From the NCBI GenBank assembly GCA_013397075.1, contig VWZS01008178.1, forward strand, positions 684,481 through 748,480: a stretch of DNA of 64,000 bases. The letters run 5' to 3'. The notes below the pieces were generated by a model, which was not told where the DNA came from, searched no databases, and worked only from the letters and a program-made list of their open reading frames with translations. Position 1 is the stretch's first letter; the number at the start of each line of letters is the position of its first letter. Below, piece by piece: positions 38,989 through 52,412 of the stretch. The DNA is from Rhabdornis inornatus. Its lineage: Eukaryota > Chordata > Aves > Passeriformes > Rhabdornithidae. The translations under genes were made by a program, and so were the position numbers.

Positions 38989-41900
38989 CTGTGTTCTGTA
39001 TGATACCTAAGTCACTTCACAGTTAATATAAGCACAAAAGCATTTTTATTCCTATTCATAAGCTCCCTCTCCCTGTGCTGTTCTAACAAAAGCAGTTTCA
39101 ATGACTTTACATCTCAAGAATACCAAATGAACTTACCTTTTATATTGCAGCACATTTTTTTCTGTAGGATAACTATATCTCACAGTGCCTTAAGTTTTGC
39201 TAATAGATGTGGTTGTTTTACTAATCCAACCTGGCCAAAAATGGCACCTTCATATTTCACTAGAAGTTCAATGGCTCATGGCAGAAGAGCTGGGACATAA
39301 TTCTGCCTTTGTATGAGCTGTTAGTCTCTTTTGGAAAGATTAATCAGTTTGCAGGATTCTTTCTTTTTGCCTATAAAATGAAGACTGTTCTTGAAGAGTT
39401 TTTAGCTTTACAAAAAGGTGTTGATTAGCTGGCTCAAGATCTCAGCACCTCTGTTATTGCCTCTTCCATTACCCACTCTCACATCAGCCTCACCCAGGCT
39501 GCCCTCCACCTTCTCTGTAGGCTCTCTGGCCACTCTCCATTACCTTCTCAGCAGGGCCATATTTCAATATAGAGTGGCCAGGGGAAACAGGCTGCTTGAG
39601 TGACATACAACAAGCCACAGTCTTGAGCATTGCCCAGAGAGGTCTATAAATCTCCTCTCCTACTGTTTGTCCAAGAGTAGAATCCAGCTATTCTTCTCTA
39701 ATAGATCAAGTCCAGACCTTCCACTTTTTTCTTTAAATGTCCTACATAAATCTGCCTGCAAGGTGATCTCTTTCCCTACTATTTCTCTCATGCTCCTACA
39801 CTCCACACAACTTGCACCCGTCCCAGATTTCTCCTTAAGGCCTGCAGCATTTAAACTGGGTTGTGCAACAGAAAATTACAATGCTTTACAGGGAAATGGC
39901 CATTATTTTAATTTCCATTTGTAACAAGTAATTATTCTCACCTTGCTAGTATTATCAGGGTAATAAATAACCTGTGTTGTTCTTATATTGTGCAATACTG
40001 TTCTCATAAACCTCCATTGCCTGACACCTCAATAGCACATCACTATCAAGAATGAACAGCAAAGACAGGCTTGGGCAAGGTTTAAAAATTTCTGGTGGGA
40101 ACTGACCCAACTATGTCCAAAGGAGCTTTGCAAACTCCTTCCCAGCACAACTTAATGGAGCAACTTTATAATGAAATAACTCTGTAATTACCCAATAATT
40201 TTTAAGAGCAACAACACAGGTGTAAGTAAAGGTCTGGGTTTCTTGTCCTGCTAGAACTGCTAAAGCAGGAGGGTTTGGTTTTTTTTGAGGGATGGGGCCT
40301 GGAGCAGGGACCTTTGCCACCAGCTGTCGCTACAATTCTTGTTTCACCCAGCAGCTGGGTAAGCTGTGATTTGTGACCAGCAGCTGTGCTGTTCAAGGGG
40401 AAGGAATAAGCTGTGGTAGCAAAAACCTCTCCTCCCCAATATAAGTTGCCTGCAAATACCCATCACTACCTTGGCCAACAACCACCAGCCTTCAGGTCTT
40501 ACTCTTCTTGGAAATCAACAAGACATTGGCTTTGGATTGGTGTAGCATCAAAAGAGGTCTGGTCTCTTCTGTTGCTTATCACTTTTGACAGCATTACTCA
40601 TATCTTCAGTTTCTCTGAATTCTGTGGTTTTATACAGAACCAGTAAAAATGAATCACCAGAGCACTGGGGAGCCATCCCCAGATGAATTGTTGCAGTATC
40701 CAGGCTCTTTCCAGGCTTCTTCTTACATCCAGGGAGAGAGTGATGCTGATAAGCTCTCACAAAACTCTTCTTCCTGGCTGTTATTAACCCATTTTAACCT
40801 TAAGCCTAATCCTCCCTTCTCCTACATTCCCCTTCAGCAGCCATTTCATTTATTTTTCTTACAAAATATTTAGAAACACCACCTGAAAAATGTTACCCAC
40901 ACAAAAATAAAAAGCCAGATAATGTCCTGCTGCTCACACTTTGCTGTGCTAATTCCCTGAGATACATCCCTGGTATAATCAGATTTAAATGGTCAAAAAT
41001 GGATCACAGTAAGACCAGTGATGAATGGTGGATTAAGCATTCATTATCATAAAAACAGATAAATAGAAGTGAAAATGGAAAATAAATTGTATTGAGTATA
41101 AGTAAAAATTCTTCCAGAGGATTAGCTGAACATTGTTAACAATGATGCCAGGGAAAGCACTTGATTGTGGATGCTGATTATTAGCTCTGTAATTATGTTC
41201 TTCTTAGCATTTTTTAATTATTATTTACTTTTACTAAAATCCTAAAGACTCTGTTGTGGGTAGTGTTGTTCATTCTTAGAGATGTAAGAGCTTCCTCCAA
41301 CATATGAAACCAAACCTCAGGGAAGCAGCTCTTAGAAGACCACAACCACCTTCTATCCTTCAGGGAACTGAACGTGAACCTATGGCCACGTTTCCTAGCT
41401 GGGCCCTGACAATAAATTTTGGAGATGCACAAAATGAAAAGAACAAAAAAGAAAAATAATATCACTGGTTTGTTTTACTCAGGCTGCATGTTGGAACATC
41501 AATAGGTGAAAATGAAGTAGAAAAATTCAAAGCTGAAGTTGATAATTTCAGGGGAGTTCAGTAAAATGATGATAAAAGGCATGATGTTTTTAAAGTCCAT
41601 CTACATTAAGATTTCTGGCAGATTTTGAAATGCATCTTTTCCCCTGCTCTAATCACAGAATACTGCAGAATAAATCTATGTGACAAAAAGAAATAAACCT
41701 CTGGCTGTCCCAACTCAGCATGACAACAATAATTCAACGAAGGAAAAACAACATTTCAGCACTCAACAATACGTAATTAACTTCAGATCTGTCCCTTCCA
41801 ATCACAGATTATAGACAACCACTAGAAAACAGACAATAAAGAAGATCCTTGCCCTGGCTGGGGAGGGTGAGAGGATCCAGGGCAGCAGCTTTCTGCCATC

Positions 41901-41999
41901 TCCCATTCCAATCTTTCTCTTGCAGATCTCTTGGCAAAGCTGAGCTGAGAGTTCAGCTCAGCTTGTGTTTATGTGCTCTGAACTATTTAACATCTTCAA

Positions 42000-42260
42000 T
42001 AAACCCTGTGGCTGGGAGCTCATCATTTTACGTACTGAGAGCTCCATTAGTGACAGCTGTAAGTGACACTTTTCATTACCCAGTTGCTTGCAGGTAAAGT
42101 TTTTGCCAGGGGATTCTTATTTGGAGAAGAGTGCACTGAGAGGCATTAATTACATTTCTCTCCTGGTTTTTATACACATTGATTTATTTCCATTAGCTTT
42201 TTCAACTCAGGGGCAAATCTGGACATATAAATATTTTTGCTATATTTATGCATATCAGGG
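42000..42260. promoter_or_regulatory. Candidate conserved noncoding element
   Basis: Complex, repeat-free sequence with CTCATCATTTTACGTAC, GCTCCATTAGTGACAGCTG, GGCATTAATTACATTTC and TTGATTTATTTCCATTAGC. The mix of TAATTA, CATTAG and TGACAG-like cores resembles developmental enhancer DNA. This is inference only. Confidence 0.18.
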
Positions 42261-42808
42261 CAGAATTATCAGCTCAGTTTTAATGCCTGCTCCTACATAA
42301 AGCAAGTTCTGAGTTTATGAGTAGTAGAAACAGCATCAAGACTGTTCTCATGCCTGGGTAGCAGACTTGATTTATCATGTTAGACTGTAAATCCCTGTAA
42401 GAGCTGAATTTTTGTTACCTCTTGAAAAGCTTTCTTCGTTGCCTGCAATGGTGATGTAACAAGACAAGGCATCCCAAAGTATCCCCAACACGTGACCTCA
42501 TTCTTCTGCTGAAGGTCACTCACTCTCCCTCAGCTCCCTCTCAAGGAGTTTACTTGGGAAAACATGACAGTAAGAGACTTTTTGTCTGAGGGAAGACAGG
42601 CTTGGCAAACCACTGCAGTTTTATAGTATTTGTTTTGATGTGAAACATGCAAATGGCATACTGCTTTGAAAAGAATGATATGTATGTGATTTAATCTCTC
42701 AAGCACTTTCCAAATTTATCTTGGGATACATCTAAAATTCATTTATCCAGAGTCTAGAATTGAGAATTAACGTGGTAGAAGAGTTTCTAGCTTTTTAGAT
42801 ATTCTATT

Positions 42809-42830
42809 TATTATTTTATTCAAAATAATA
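42809..42830. repeat. AT-rich hairpin
   Basis: TATTATTTT and AAAATAATA form a perfect 9-bp stem around the loop ATTC. In such AT-rich sequence this may be chance. Confidence 0.8.
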
Positions 42831-43939
42831 AATTATCACGGCATTTTGTGGGTTTTTACTTCCTTATCACTCCTTTTGATGCAGTAAATAGAAAGGAAGT
42901 GACACCAGCAGATCTATTAGCTATGTCCCAGTTGAGGATTTGCCATGCCTTAATGCCTGAGTGCTTCTGAAAGACCTCCAGTGGTGGAAATTGTACATCT
43001 CCCATACAGCTCCACAGATCTTCCAAAAAGACTTTTCCTAACTTCAGTGTCATTCTAACCTGAACCTTCTTTTCTAGGGGTTAAGCTCACCACTCCTAGG
43101 GCATCCAACTCCTAGGGCACCGCAGAATTAATATTCTCTGTTTTTAACAAATTGAAGATTTAGGTTACATTTTCTAGTCCTCTCCTGGAGTTCATTTTTC
43201 AGGGTCTCTACAGCTGCTCAGGATTTGCTTTAAATATCTCACTAATATGTGTCTATAAACCTCAGCTGAGATCTCACCACTGGTGGCTACAATGTACATG
43301 GATCTCCAGTCTCTCCCAAATGATTGCCTGCACATACATCTCCCAGCCCTGTGTGTGAGTGTACAATAGCACAGTACACCAAGGGTCATGAAAATCTGAG
43401 AAAAAGACAATGCATAAAATTAGGTTTTCTTAATTTTTCTGAAATGCTAATATCTGGAAGAACTTTCCCTCTAGAATGCCATAAATTAATTTTCATTAGC
43501 ATGCAATTTAGACACCCCCTGCAAAAAAAAAATTCAATTTATTTAATTTTTCTGTTACAAATTTGCAAGCAGTTTCTTTACTAGCTTGATTTGTGAACAT
43601 GGAAAAAACCCACATGTTCCTGAGGAAAGCTGTCTAGAGACCCCATCCTCTAGCAAAGTCTTTATCTCCCACGTCAGTCTGGGTAGGACAAGCACTTCTG
43701 CTTCAACCACAAAACAGCCACACTGCTCTTTTATTCCCACTGCCTCCCACTCTGACAGAATTATAACACAGGCCAGGATCTCTGCTGGGATCTGGGCTGT
43801 CTTTTTCATTTAGGGTTACACTGGAGACTGCTAATCTCAATGTTTTGCTAGCATAATTAGATTAGTCAGAAGCATGAAATGAAGTTATACTTCTAGCTGA
43901 CCAAATTCAGCTTGGCAATAAATTCAGTCCTGTAACAGT

Positions 43940-44255
43940 CATAGAATCATAGAAGCGTATGAGTTGGAAGGGACCCAAAAGACCATCTAATTACAACTCC
44001 CCTGCCATGGGCAGGAACACCTTCCACTAGAGCAGGTAGCTCAAAACCCTGTCCAACCTGGCCTTGAACTTTTCCATGTAAGGGATATCCACAACTTCCC
44101 TGGGCAACCTGTGCCCGTGGCTCATCACTCTCTGAAGAACTTCTTCCTAACATCTAATCTAAATCTTTTCTTTTTAGTTTAAAACTATTCCCCCTTGTCC
44201 TATCACTATCTGCCATGCAGAAAGTGCCTTGATGTAGTGCTGAAAGCCCTTCACC
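43940..44255 (-). mobile_element. CR1 LINE 3' fragment (inverted)
   Basis: The plus strand opens with CATAGAATCATAGAAGCG and GAGTTGGAAGGGACC, the complement of a CR1 3' terminus. It continues with CCATGGGCAGGAACACCTTCC, CCAACCTGGCCTTGAAC, GGGCAACCTGTGCC, CTTCTTCCTAACATCTAATCTAAAT and CCCCTTGTCCTATCACTATC. The match fades near the ATGCAGAAAGTGCCTTGATG region. It is 5'-truncated with no ORF. This subtype has the TCCACAACTTCCCTGGGCAACC wording, unlike the copy at 13 kb, so the two belong to different subfamilies. Confidence 0.95.
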
Positions 44256-47200
44256 AGGAGATTTGACAACTCTCTGATACCTTTGTATTCCTACATTGTG
44301 CTGGTCAGTGGTTTCTAAAGCTTACATTTAACCTCCTGCCTTCATAGCTGCAAAATAGATTAAAAGAATTCCTGATTCAGACTTTGAAGTTCTCCAGTGA
44401 TTGTTTAACTGTTCCTGGCTGATCACCTGCTTTTCTGGTAGGTTATGGTCCATTGCAATTGGGTGTAATTCGTGGTGCAGTTTTACAAACCCACCTTGGT
44501 AAGGAGAGAAATGCACAAATGCAGTTTGGGACAGATTTGAAATAAACTGAGAGAAAGCAAAAGGGTAAGTCAGACCACAAAGAAAGTAAGTGGCAGTGTA
44601 ACATATTTGACAAGCAGAAACATCACAGCTAGTAAGGCGCAGCAAAACACAGGGAATTATGTTTGATTTTTCAGTCATTTATAAGAAGCCCTTCAATTGC
44701 CTGTCACCATATTAGCATATTTAAATAGTTCTAATCTAGTTTCATCACTGTGATTAAAATTGCAGACAAGGGTGGATAATAGTGATGAACAGAATCAAAC
44801 AGCAAGAAGTGAGATGGTAAATGGGTTTATCGAGGCATTAGGACCAGCAGCACACCTAATACAAGAAAAAAACCTGATCCCAAGGGGAAAACACAGTAGG
44901 CAAAGTTATAAGTGACCATTTTGCAAAAATTTCTTTCCTTTTCTCAGTGAAGTTCACTCATTGAATTAGATCATAGATGAAGAGGGCAGCAAAGGGGGTA
45001 GAAGATACATGCATCATTCAAAAGGCACAAGTTTGGAGGTATTAGCTCTCAAGTAATTTGCTCAGAGGCAGCAACTCTGGTATGTCCTGTACTGTCAGAT
45101 CTGTTGATGGGCAGAATTTGTTGGCACATCACTGGTCCTGTCAAAAATAACTGAAGAGGATGACAAATGCTCAGAAACATCACGAGCCTGAAAACTCATG
45201 GGACCTCTCTGAAATTATCGTTTGCTTTAAGCATTCTGTTTTGAGTATTTCTTATCTTAATTTGGAATCTAGGAGAGCATTTTGTTTGATAACTGAGAAA
45301 CATTGCAAGTAAGGCTTGAAGGAAAAGCATTGATGGCCCTTCAAGAAATTCAAAGACGTGGAAAGTACCTCCTTTCTGCATGCCCCAAAGCAATTCAAGC
45401 AAAGACTAAATTCAGTCCTTGAGCAAAGCAGTAGCAGCAAAATCATTTCCACATTAAGAAACAATGGATGGGATTTTGAAGAACATCCACAGTGTGGAGG
45501 AAGTTCCTCCGTATTCCCCAATGTCTGCAACACTCTATTTTGAGCTGCTGGGTTTCTGCAATCCCTCCTCACTGGAGTTTGGAGATGGAGCAGCTGCTGT
45601 TTCTGGAACAGCAGTATGGCTTTCCTGAAGGACTCCTTCCCTTCAGGCACCACAGCCTTGGGCACTGCACACTGAGAGTGAGGTGACATCTGTCCCGGAG
45701 TATTCTCCACACCCCCATCTCCAGTTTTTAATCATTTAAGCACCCCAGAACATTTCAGATCCCCACACACAAAGAGGACTTGCATGTTTAGGCCTCCAAA
45801 ATAACTTTAAAAACCTGTTCTCTTCTAATATCATGCCAATGCATTGACAGTGTGTTGTGGCATACATGGGAATTAAGCTCATGTATAAATTTCAGGCTAC
45901 CATGCAGGAGACCATTCCTTCTCTCCTTTATTGGGACTACAGGTGTCCAGAGGGCTGACAAAATCAGCATCTCTCTCAATGGGCATCACAGGGCAATGTC
46001 CTCAAGCTTGGATGCTGCCCCAGGGTTCCTTTCCTTATCCCCAGGGAGCATCATTAGGAGTTGGGAGCATATGGACCCCATCCAGCACCTGCCTCTGCCA
46101 TCCCCCGTAGGATGTGGCCCTGGCTGTTTTTACAGAAGTAGCCAAACTGCAGGAAAGCCTGTGAAAGCTCAGCAGGAGGGTAAAACAGTCAGAGAGAAAC
46201 CAACTGGTGTGTAATCAGAGACAGAAGAAGTACCTACAAAATAGATCCCTCTTATTCCTACAGATCCATCTCCATTTGTATCTTTTACACCTAAGCTTTT
46301 TCTATTGAAAATGACAGAAGGCAATATGTCACTGAGAACAGAGATGACAATTGCAAATGGTAGGCGTTTTCACTAGAAATTGCCGACACAAGTTTTGATG
46401 TCTTTCTCTCATGAAGGCCTTCAGGAAAAAAAATGATGCCTTGGAGGTTTTATGAAAAGCTGGAATATTGCAATAAAATATAATGCAGTACAAGGCTATA
46501 TAAAATTTATGGGACACCTTTTATGAGAACATCCCTAGGGGCTTCATATAATAGCTATAAAACAGTAAAACACATCAGGGCACAGATTTAATTTTTAAAA
46601 TGGCGGCATATATATTAATGATTTACCATCATTACTCCTTGTTGGAGGTCTAAGAACACTAATAAAATGGTCCTATCAAAAGTTAATTTAGGTGAAAGGC
46701 TTTTAATGTCTGAATATGGATCACATTTTAGTAAGTTCAATTGATTGATTAAAACAACACCAAAACAGAAACAAAAATGGTGTGTTTCAATTCAGGAAGG
46801 GTTTCTGAATTATTAGTCACTAGAATTTTTTTACTGTTCCCTAAGGTTGCCCAGGTCCACACCTCCCAAACTTTCAAAGGGACAACTGAGAGGAAATTAG
46901 CTGAGCAGACTACTCTGAGACATTCACCCTTGTATTATCCCACCTGCCAAAATGCTTCTAATCAAGGACAGTATGTAAAAAAGGAGGGTCCTGCCAAGAA
47001 ACAGCAAATAAAGAAAGCAAAGGAATATACATCAGCAACAGAATTAAAAATCTCTCCACTCCCTTTCATACCTCTCCTCTGGCATTGCTGTAACTGAATT
47101 CTGAATTCATCACCACCTGGACCACCTTACATATGAAAAGTTGACAAAAGCTATGCAGCCCAGAGCTTTCCTTGAACTCCCAAGGGTTAACAGCTACAGA

Positions 47201-50200
47201 CTCTGATTTCTGCTCAATCTAAGTTTAATTTCTTTCAAACAAGAACTGGAACCAGATTGAACTGCAGCTCTGAAAATGAGTTGTTTGAAGAAAGATAAGC
47301 CAAGCACAGTGAAACACGCAATTAATAAGCTGAATAAGTTATGAACTGACCCCAGGGAATAAAAAGTAAAGGAATGGTGTCTGGTTTTCAGCTCTTTGAT
47401 AACGGAAAAGAGGTCAAGGCTGGAAAAAAAATCAAAATCATAGACAAAAGTGGGAACATCAAGTCAGATGGGGCAGTAACAATTAAATGCATTAGAAGCT
47501 GTGAAAGCTCAGCAACTGTATTTATCTGCTGCTGTACACTGAAGTTTAATGCCAAAGTGACCACCAGCCCACATATTTCAAAGGACATCTGAGGAATCTA
47601 TACACATGTAGGGTCTTGAAATATCAAGAAGTAGACTGGGCAGTCTGCTGGACTCGTTCTGTTGGCAATCTGTCTGTGGCAAATTGGGTTGAAGAAGTAC
47701 AGGTCTTGTTTTGTTCTAAATTCCAAGGTTCTTCATCCCACACTGGAAATGAGCTGAAGAACCAGCAAAACAGAGCGTGTTAGAAATAAAAGCTGTATCC
47801 CTCAGGCAGCTGTTTAGGGACAAGGAAAGTCTTTTGCCATGAACAAAGACCATATTTATGTGAGGTGCATCTATTGGTATTGAAGACCAACCCAAAACAC
47901 AAAAACACATCCTTGAACTTGGCCTGCTCTTTGACAGTGTATATGTGGGAAGACTGGGCTACAAAGGCACCTGTAGCAGATCATCTGCTGAAACTATTGC
48001 AAGTGTGGCTGGAGGATGTGAATGACAGCATTCCCACCTGGACATCCCCAGTGCACAGGGGGATGTGCACTGTGGGTGAGCACAGACAGCACAGCAGCCA
48101 GGCACACCCACTGGTGCAGAGAAAACTTCTTATAGTCCTAACTAACTCCTGGTATATGGGAGGCAGAACCATGAGCAGAGTGGGGTTTTATCCTCAGGAG
48201 AGTAATTCACAGTGATCTTCTGACCCTGCTCATGCACTTCTGACCACTTCTGCACTGCCTTCAGAAGAGAACAAACAGACACACACTTCTATCCTCTGTC
48301 TGCAGCATCCATGGAGTGAAAACGCTTTTGTCCTCTTGTAACAGTGAAGTGAGCATCTGGATTCCTCACCTTTCCCTCCAAAGACTCTGGAAGAAAGCAC
48401 CACATGAAGCCTGTTCTTGTGCAAAGGCAGATCAGGGATAGTTCTACAGTAAAGTAGACAAACAATGCAGACAGGCATCCCCTGAATCATCTTAGTATCT
48501 GTCCTTATCTCTGAAGGAAGCTGAAGAACCTCACACTCTCCATATAAGGTTTAAAAAAAGCTTTTGATCCCCAAAACTTTGCTGACAGTTGGCAAGTTCA
48601 ATCCCCAAGGACACTGAAGTCCCTGTATGGAGGGATTGGGATCCCCACAAGGGCTGAGTGCTCTGTATTGACAAACGGCATACATTGGTCAAGCCAGCAA
48701 AAGCAAACCTAGCCTACAATAGGGCTTGTCATGCAGGATATCACCCAGCAGGCTTAATAGCTCTGACTGATCCGAAAAGCTGTAAATTAACAAAATCTGT
48801 GTGTTTTACAAAATTGGGTAAGTAATCAAAGCCCTGTGGTACTGAAATGATAAGCCCAAAGATACAGCACAGGAGAAAGCTCCTTATTTCTTAATCCTCA
48901 GCTCTCAAGCAAGCCAAGCATAAAATCCTTTAATCAAATCTAATAACCTGGGATAATCTTCAAAATAATGTCTGCAAGGAATAACACATTCCTGCATTCA
49001 TTAAAGCCTGAGATTTTCAAAAAATGGATTTTCATTAGCAGCAGTGTTAAAAGTATTCTCACGTGTTGCATTATGCATAACTTCCCATAAGTAAAAAAAA
49101 AAAAAAAAGAATATTTAAAACTCCATTGATTACACATTCTGATGGTATAAAAACTAGATCCCTCAACACAGTACGGTTTTTTCCAATGTACAGGAAAAAA
49201 TGACATGTAAGTGTAACCATATCAAACACCAAAACATGATGCTCTCTGTCCTGAAAAAATTGTCCTAGATATCAGAATTATTTATGGCTCACGAGAACAA
49301 GTTTATTAAGAAGAAAAGTCTTATTCTTGTCCTTGGTTCCTCAGTGATTTTTTTAGCTGCCAACAGTCTTTGGGGATTTAGGTTCATATGTATCATTCAA
49401 CCCACAGCATCATTTATTGCTAGGAAATTCTGTCTACAACTATTTTCTAAAACTGAGAGTACACAAGGCTGAAACACATTGTCTTATGGAAGGTTTAAAT
49501 GCCATTAAACACAACAAACTCTGTCTTAATACAAACCATCTCAGAGTCTAACAAGAGTCATTTATGCCTCCTCTGCAACTGATAGATGACAAATGATAGA
49601 CAGGTCCTATCTCCTTTCCAATTTCTCTCTTCAGCAATTATATTTTGCCTTTCTACAATGTTCTTGCAGATTTATTCCATTCTGCTGGCAAAATTATTTC
49701 ATTTCATAATGTGAACAGATTTGCCTGTATTACAAACAAATGATCACAAAGATGTTTATTTTTCTGCTCATTCATCAATTGGGAAGTGATAATGTGGTAT
49801 TTACACATCACAGAGAAATAAACAGTTTTCAATCAAAGGCTTATATATGAATTTCACTCTCTGTCTGTATAAAGTGAAAAATCAGCTGTGCCATGGGATA
49901 ATATCCCTCCTTTTGGTGACTAGAGGTCTGAAAGTAAAGATAGGGTAACAACAAGTGATATTCCTGTTCATTGTCATGTCATTCTGCTCACAAGCCAGTG
50001 TGGCATTAATAGGGAGAAGGGTCACTGCCTCCAAATAGTAATGCAAATAAAAATCTCATTCACTCACACCACAGAAAATCAGGCTGGAAGAAATCCAAGT
50101 TGGCATTACCATCTCCCTGCCCAAGGTATTCCTGACATTCCTGATGAATATTTGTCAACAAAGTCAGCCCAAATGACAGAGTCTCTGCAGCTCAAATGGA

Positions 50201-50689
50201 AATTTCTTTGCTGAAGATCAAGCCTTCTCCTTTTTTAATTTTAAAAATGCATTTAGAGAAGACACTCTCCTTTTCTCTTTAACTAGAGAAAATAGGGAGG
50301 AAATAAGTAAAAATTAACATGAAAATTAAATAAGGAATATAGTACATTCTCATTAGCGTTCTTTTTTTAGCTTGAACAAGCCAAATTCTTTCGATATTTT
50401 CTTGTAGGTCATGTTTCAAACTGTTCTCAGTTAGAGAATAGATCATCTCTGTCTTGAAGGACAGCACTAAAAATGGCACAACTCTCTAAAGCCATCCTTT
50501 TGCTACACAGAAGTAATTACACCACAGGGCAGCCTGTGCTCCTGTCCACACATTCCATGTGACACAAGGCACTTTGCAAAGCTTGCCATCATTCATCTCT
50601 GTCTATTTTGCAGGTATCTATAGCCTCTTCACCTATCTCAGAATGTCCAGAGAGTTTTCTTCTCATCCTATACTCATCTACTTGATTAT
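44256..50689. other. Single-copy DNA, no gene seen
   Basis: No gene or identifiable transposon across about 6.4 kb. Minus-strand open frames of 116 codons (44328-44678) and 152 codons (45252-45710) show no domain or compositional sign of coding. An A16 run lies near 49094-49109. A complex TAAT-bearing patch is at 46560-46760. Confidence 0.55.
46560..46760. promoter_or_regulatory. Candidate conserved noncoding element
   Basis: Repeat-free block containing GATTTAATTTTTAAAATGG, ATATTAATGATTTACC, AAAGTTAATTTAGG, CTTTTAATGTCTG and TTCAATTGATTGATTAAAAC. Several homeodomain-type cores lie within 200 bases, and no ORF or transposon explains them. Composition-based inference only. Confidence 0.2.
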
Positions 50690-51900
50690 TCCTTCATAAG
50701 TGTAATCATTCCCTATTAAATAATGTTCTATTTTTCAAGTCATACCTCCATTCTGTCAAGATAATTTTGAATTATAGTCTGTATCACTCTGATGGGGATT
50801 CTCATCTTGGGATCCTCTTCATTGTATAGGTCACTAATAACAACACTGGTCACAGCCAAACCCTGAGAAACCTTGAAGGACTTCACTGACTATATCCTTC
50901 ATTTCAAGGTGAAATGCTTATGTGTTATGTTTTTCTGAGAGAACTAATCAGTCTACTGTCATTTCCTCTAGATCATACTTCCCTAGTGTCCATCCACACT
51001 CTACACCCACTGGGTACTTCACTTATTTCCAGGCACTCCAACAGGAAAAAAAGTTGCTAAGGGCTGCTAAAATTCCTTTGACAGAAAATCTTTACATGAT
51101 CAGTTTGAGAACTCCCTCTGCTCTTTTGCTGTCCTGCTCTGGCTGTCATTTCACTCCTTTGTGTACAGGTATTAACAGGGCTGTCTACCTGCTGGCAAGT
51201 GAAGATCAGCACAGAATAAAACACTCATCAGTTTAGGCTTCTCCAAATCTTATGTCTATTAAGTGTCAACATTTGGACTTCTCCTAAGTAATGTGCCTTG
51301 CTATTTCATCTCACTTCATGTCTCAACCTTTTTGATTAGGTCACTGAGAGCTCTCACAATGCCTTCATTCTCCTTCTTAGTAACCTGACCTAATTTCTAC
51401 TTTCTGTATCCTTCTCTCCTGTGTTTGAAGTCAATGAAAGGTTCATAATTTAGCCAAGTTGATGCCTTGCTGACTTCTTATCTCTCCTCCACAAGAAGAC
51501 AGCCTTATTAATATTCTTTTTTAAGGAACTGCCAGCTTTCTTAAATTCCCTGTTCCATCAGGCTTGCCTCCCAGGCAACACCTACCAATTTTGAGAGTAT
51601 TGAAGCCTTCCTACTTGAAATCCATTGTTATTGTTTTGTTGCTTATGTTCCTTCAAGTCCTGTGAATTATAAATGTATCCTTTCATGATCACTCTCATCT
51701 AACACGATCTTTGTCTAAATATTGTCTAACAGATTTTTTTTCTATCAGTCAGTATTTAATCAAAGTTCACTCTGTTCTGCTTATCTTAATTAACTTTACC
51801 AAAGTCCATCAGAAACACATTCACAGCACTTGCTGAACAGGCTGTCTCTGAAATAGATTTCATTTACAACAGATATGTGGGTAACTAAGAACCTGCTTTA
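50690..51900 (-). mobile_element. Ancient CR1/L3-type LINE ORF2 remnant (endonuclease to RT)
   Basis: Reading down the minus strand, conserved CR1 ORF2 blocks appear in the right order but in shifting frames. Around 51700-51660 LDESDHERIHL carries the SDH triad of the apurinic-type endonuclease (complement of 51685-51693). It is followed near 51625 by MDFK-stop-EGFN, the counterpart of the LDFRRADF block. The linker at 51396-51334 reads KLGQVTKKENEGIVRA, matching the WKxGQVTxEEYxDxVRA region. The RT motif at 50871-50812 reads VSQGLAVTSVVISDLYN, against GVPQGSVLGPVLFNIFINDL. Below that, IQNYLDRME (about 50745) matches the IQxDLDRLE block. Several stops and frameshifts make it dead. It seems older than the avian CR1 copies because only protein-level similarity survives. 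Confidence 0.75.
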
Positions 51901-52412
51901 AGATTTACAGCTCCTTCTGCTTGTTCATCATCCTTCTTGCATTACAGTGAGTGCTCTCCACTCCTATGACTTTGTGAAGAACAGCCCAGCCTGGTTTTTA
52001 TGTCCACCTAAGTCACCATCTTTTATGCTACTTCTGGACTGATTAGTTCCAAGTCAAAAATCTTCATGGTCTCCATTTATGCTCATCCCCTTGTCAAACA
52101 TCATTCTTAGGTGAGGAAAACAAAGACCTCTGGGTATGTAGCCGTGCATTTACTTCCAAGATGTGTGTTGTCACTCCCTGTACACTGATCTCAGACTGAA
52201 TGGGCTGAAAATAGCACCAGCTGTGCCCTTCTCTCATCCTTGCCCCTTCTCAGCAGCCTTACGACCACTTTGACCTGCAGTACTGAAATGTTCACTGAAG
52301 AGAATAAGACCTCACAAGACAGGAAACCAGAACAGGTCAGTGAAACAGAAAGCTGTGTGTACATGGCTGACCACAGGAGATCAATCTACCTCAACAGTTC
52401 AGTGAAAGGATT
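51901..52412. other. Spacer between two LINE remnants
   Basis: About 500 bases with no recognisable gene. It may include the decayed 5' part of the first LINE or the 3' part of the second, but I cannot see further ORF2 blocks. The plus-strand open frame at 52240-52512 looks like chance. Confidence 0.45.

Larger units (their letters stand above)
37983..43939. other. Single-copy DNA, no gene seen
   Basis: No gene or transposon identified. It contains an A15 run at 38734-38748, a purine tract at 38943-38988, an AT-rich hairpin at 42809-42830 and a complex TAATT-bearing patch at 42000-42260. Open frames up to about 97 codons have no domains. Confidence 0.55.

Noticed and set aside
39628..39645. 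TTGCCCAGAGAGGTC, resembling a CR1 block
   Set aside because: The match is about 13 bases long and the flanks do not continue into CR1.
44306..44323. CAGTGGTTTCTAAAGCTT, resembling the end of a hAT-type DNA transposon
   Set aside because: Only one end is present, with no partner inverted repeat or 8-bp target duplication in range.
45252..45710. 152-codon minus-strand open frame
   Set aside because: No recognisable domain, overlapped by other open frames on both strands, and no transposon or exon signature.
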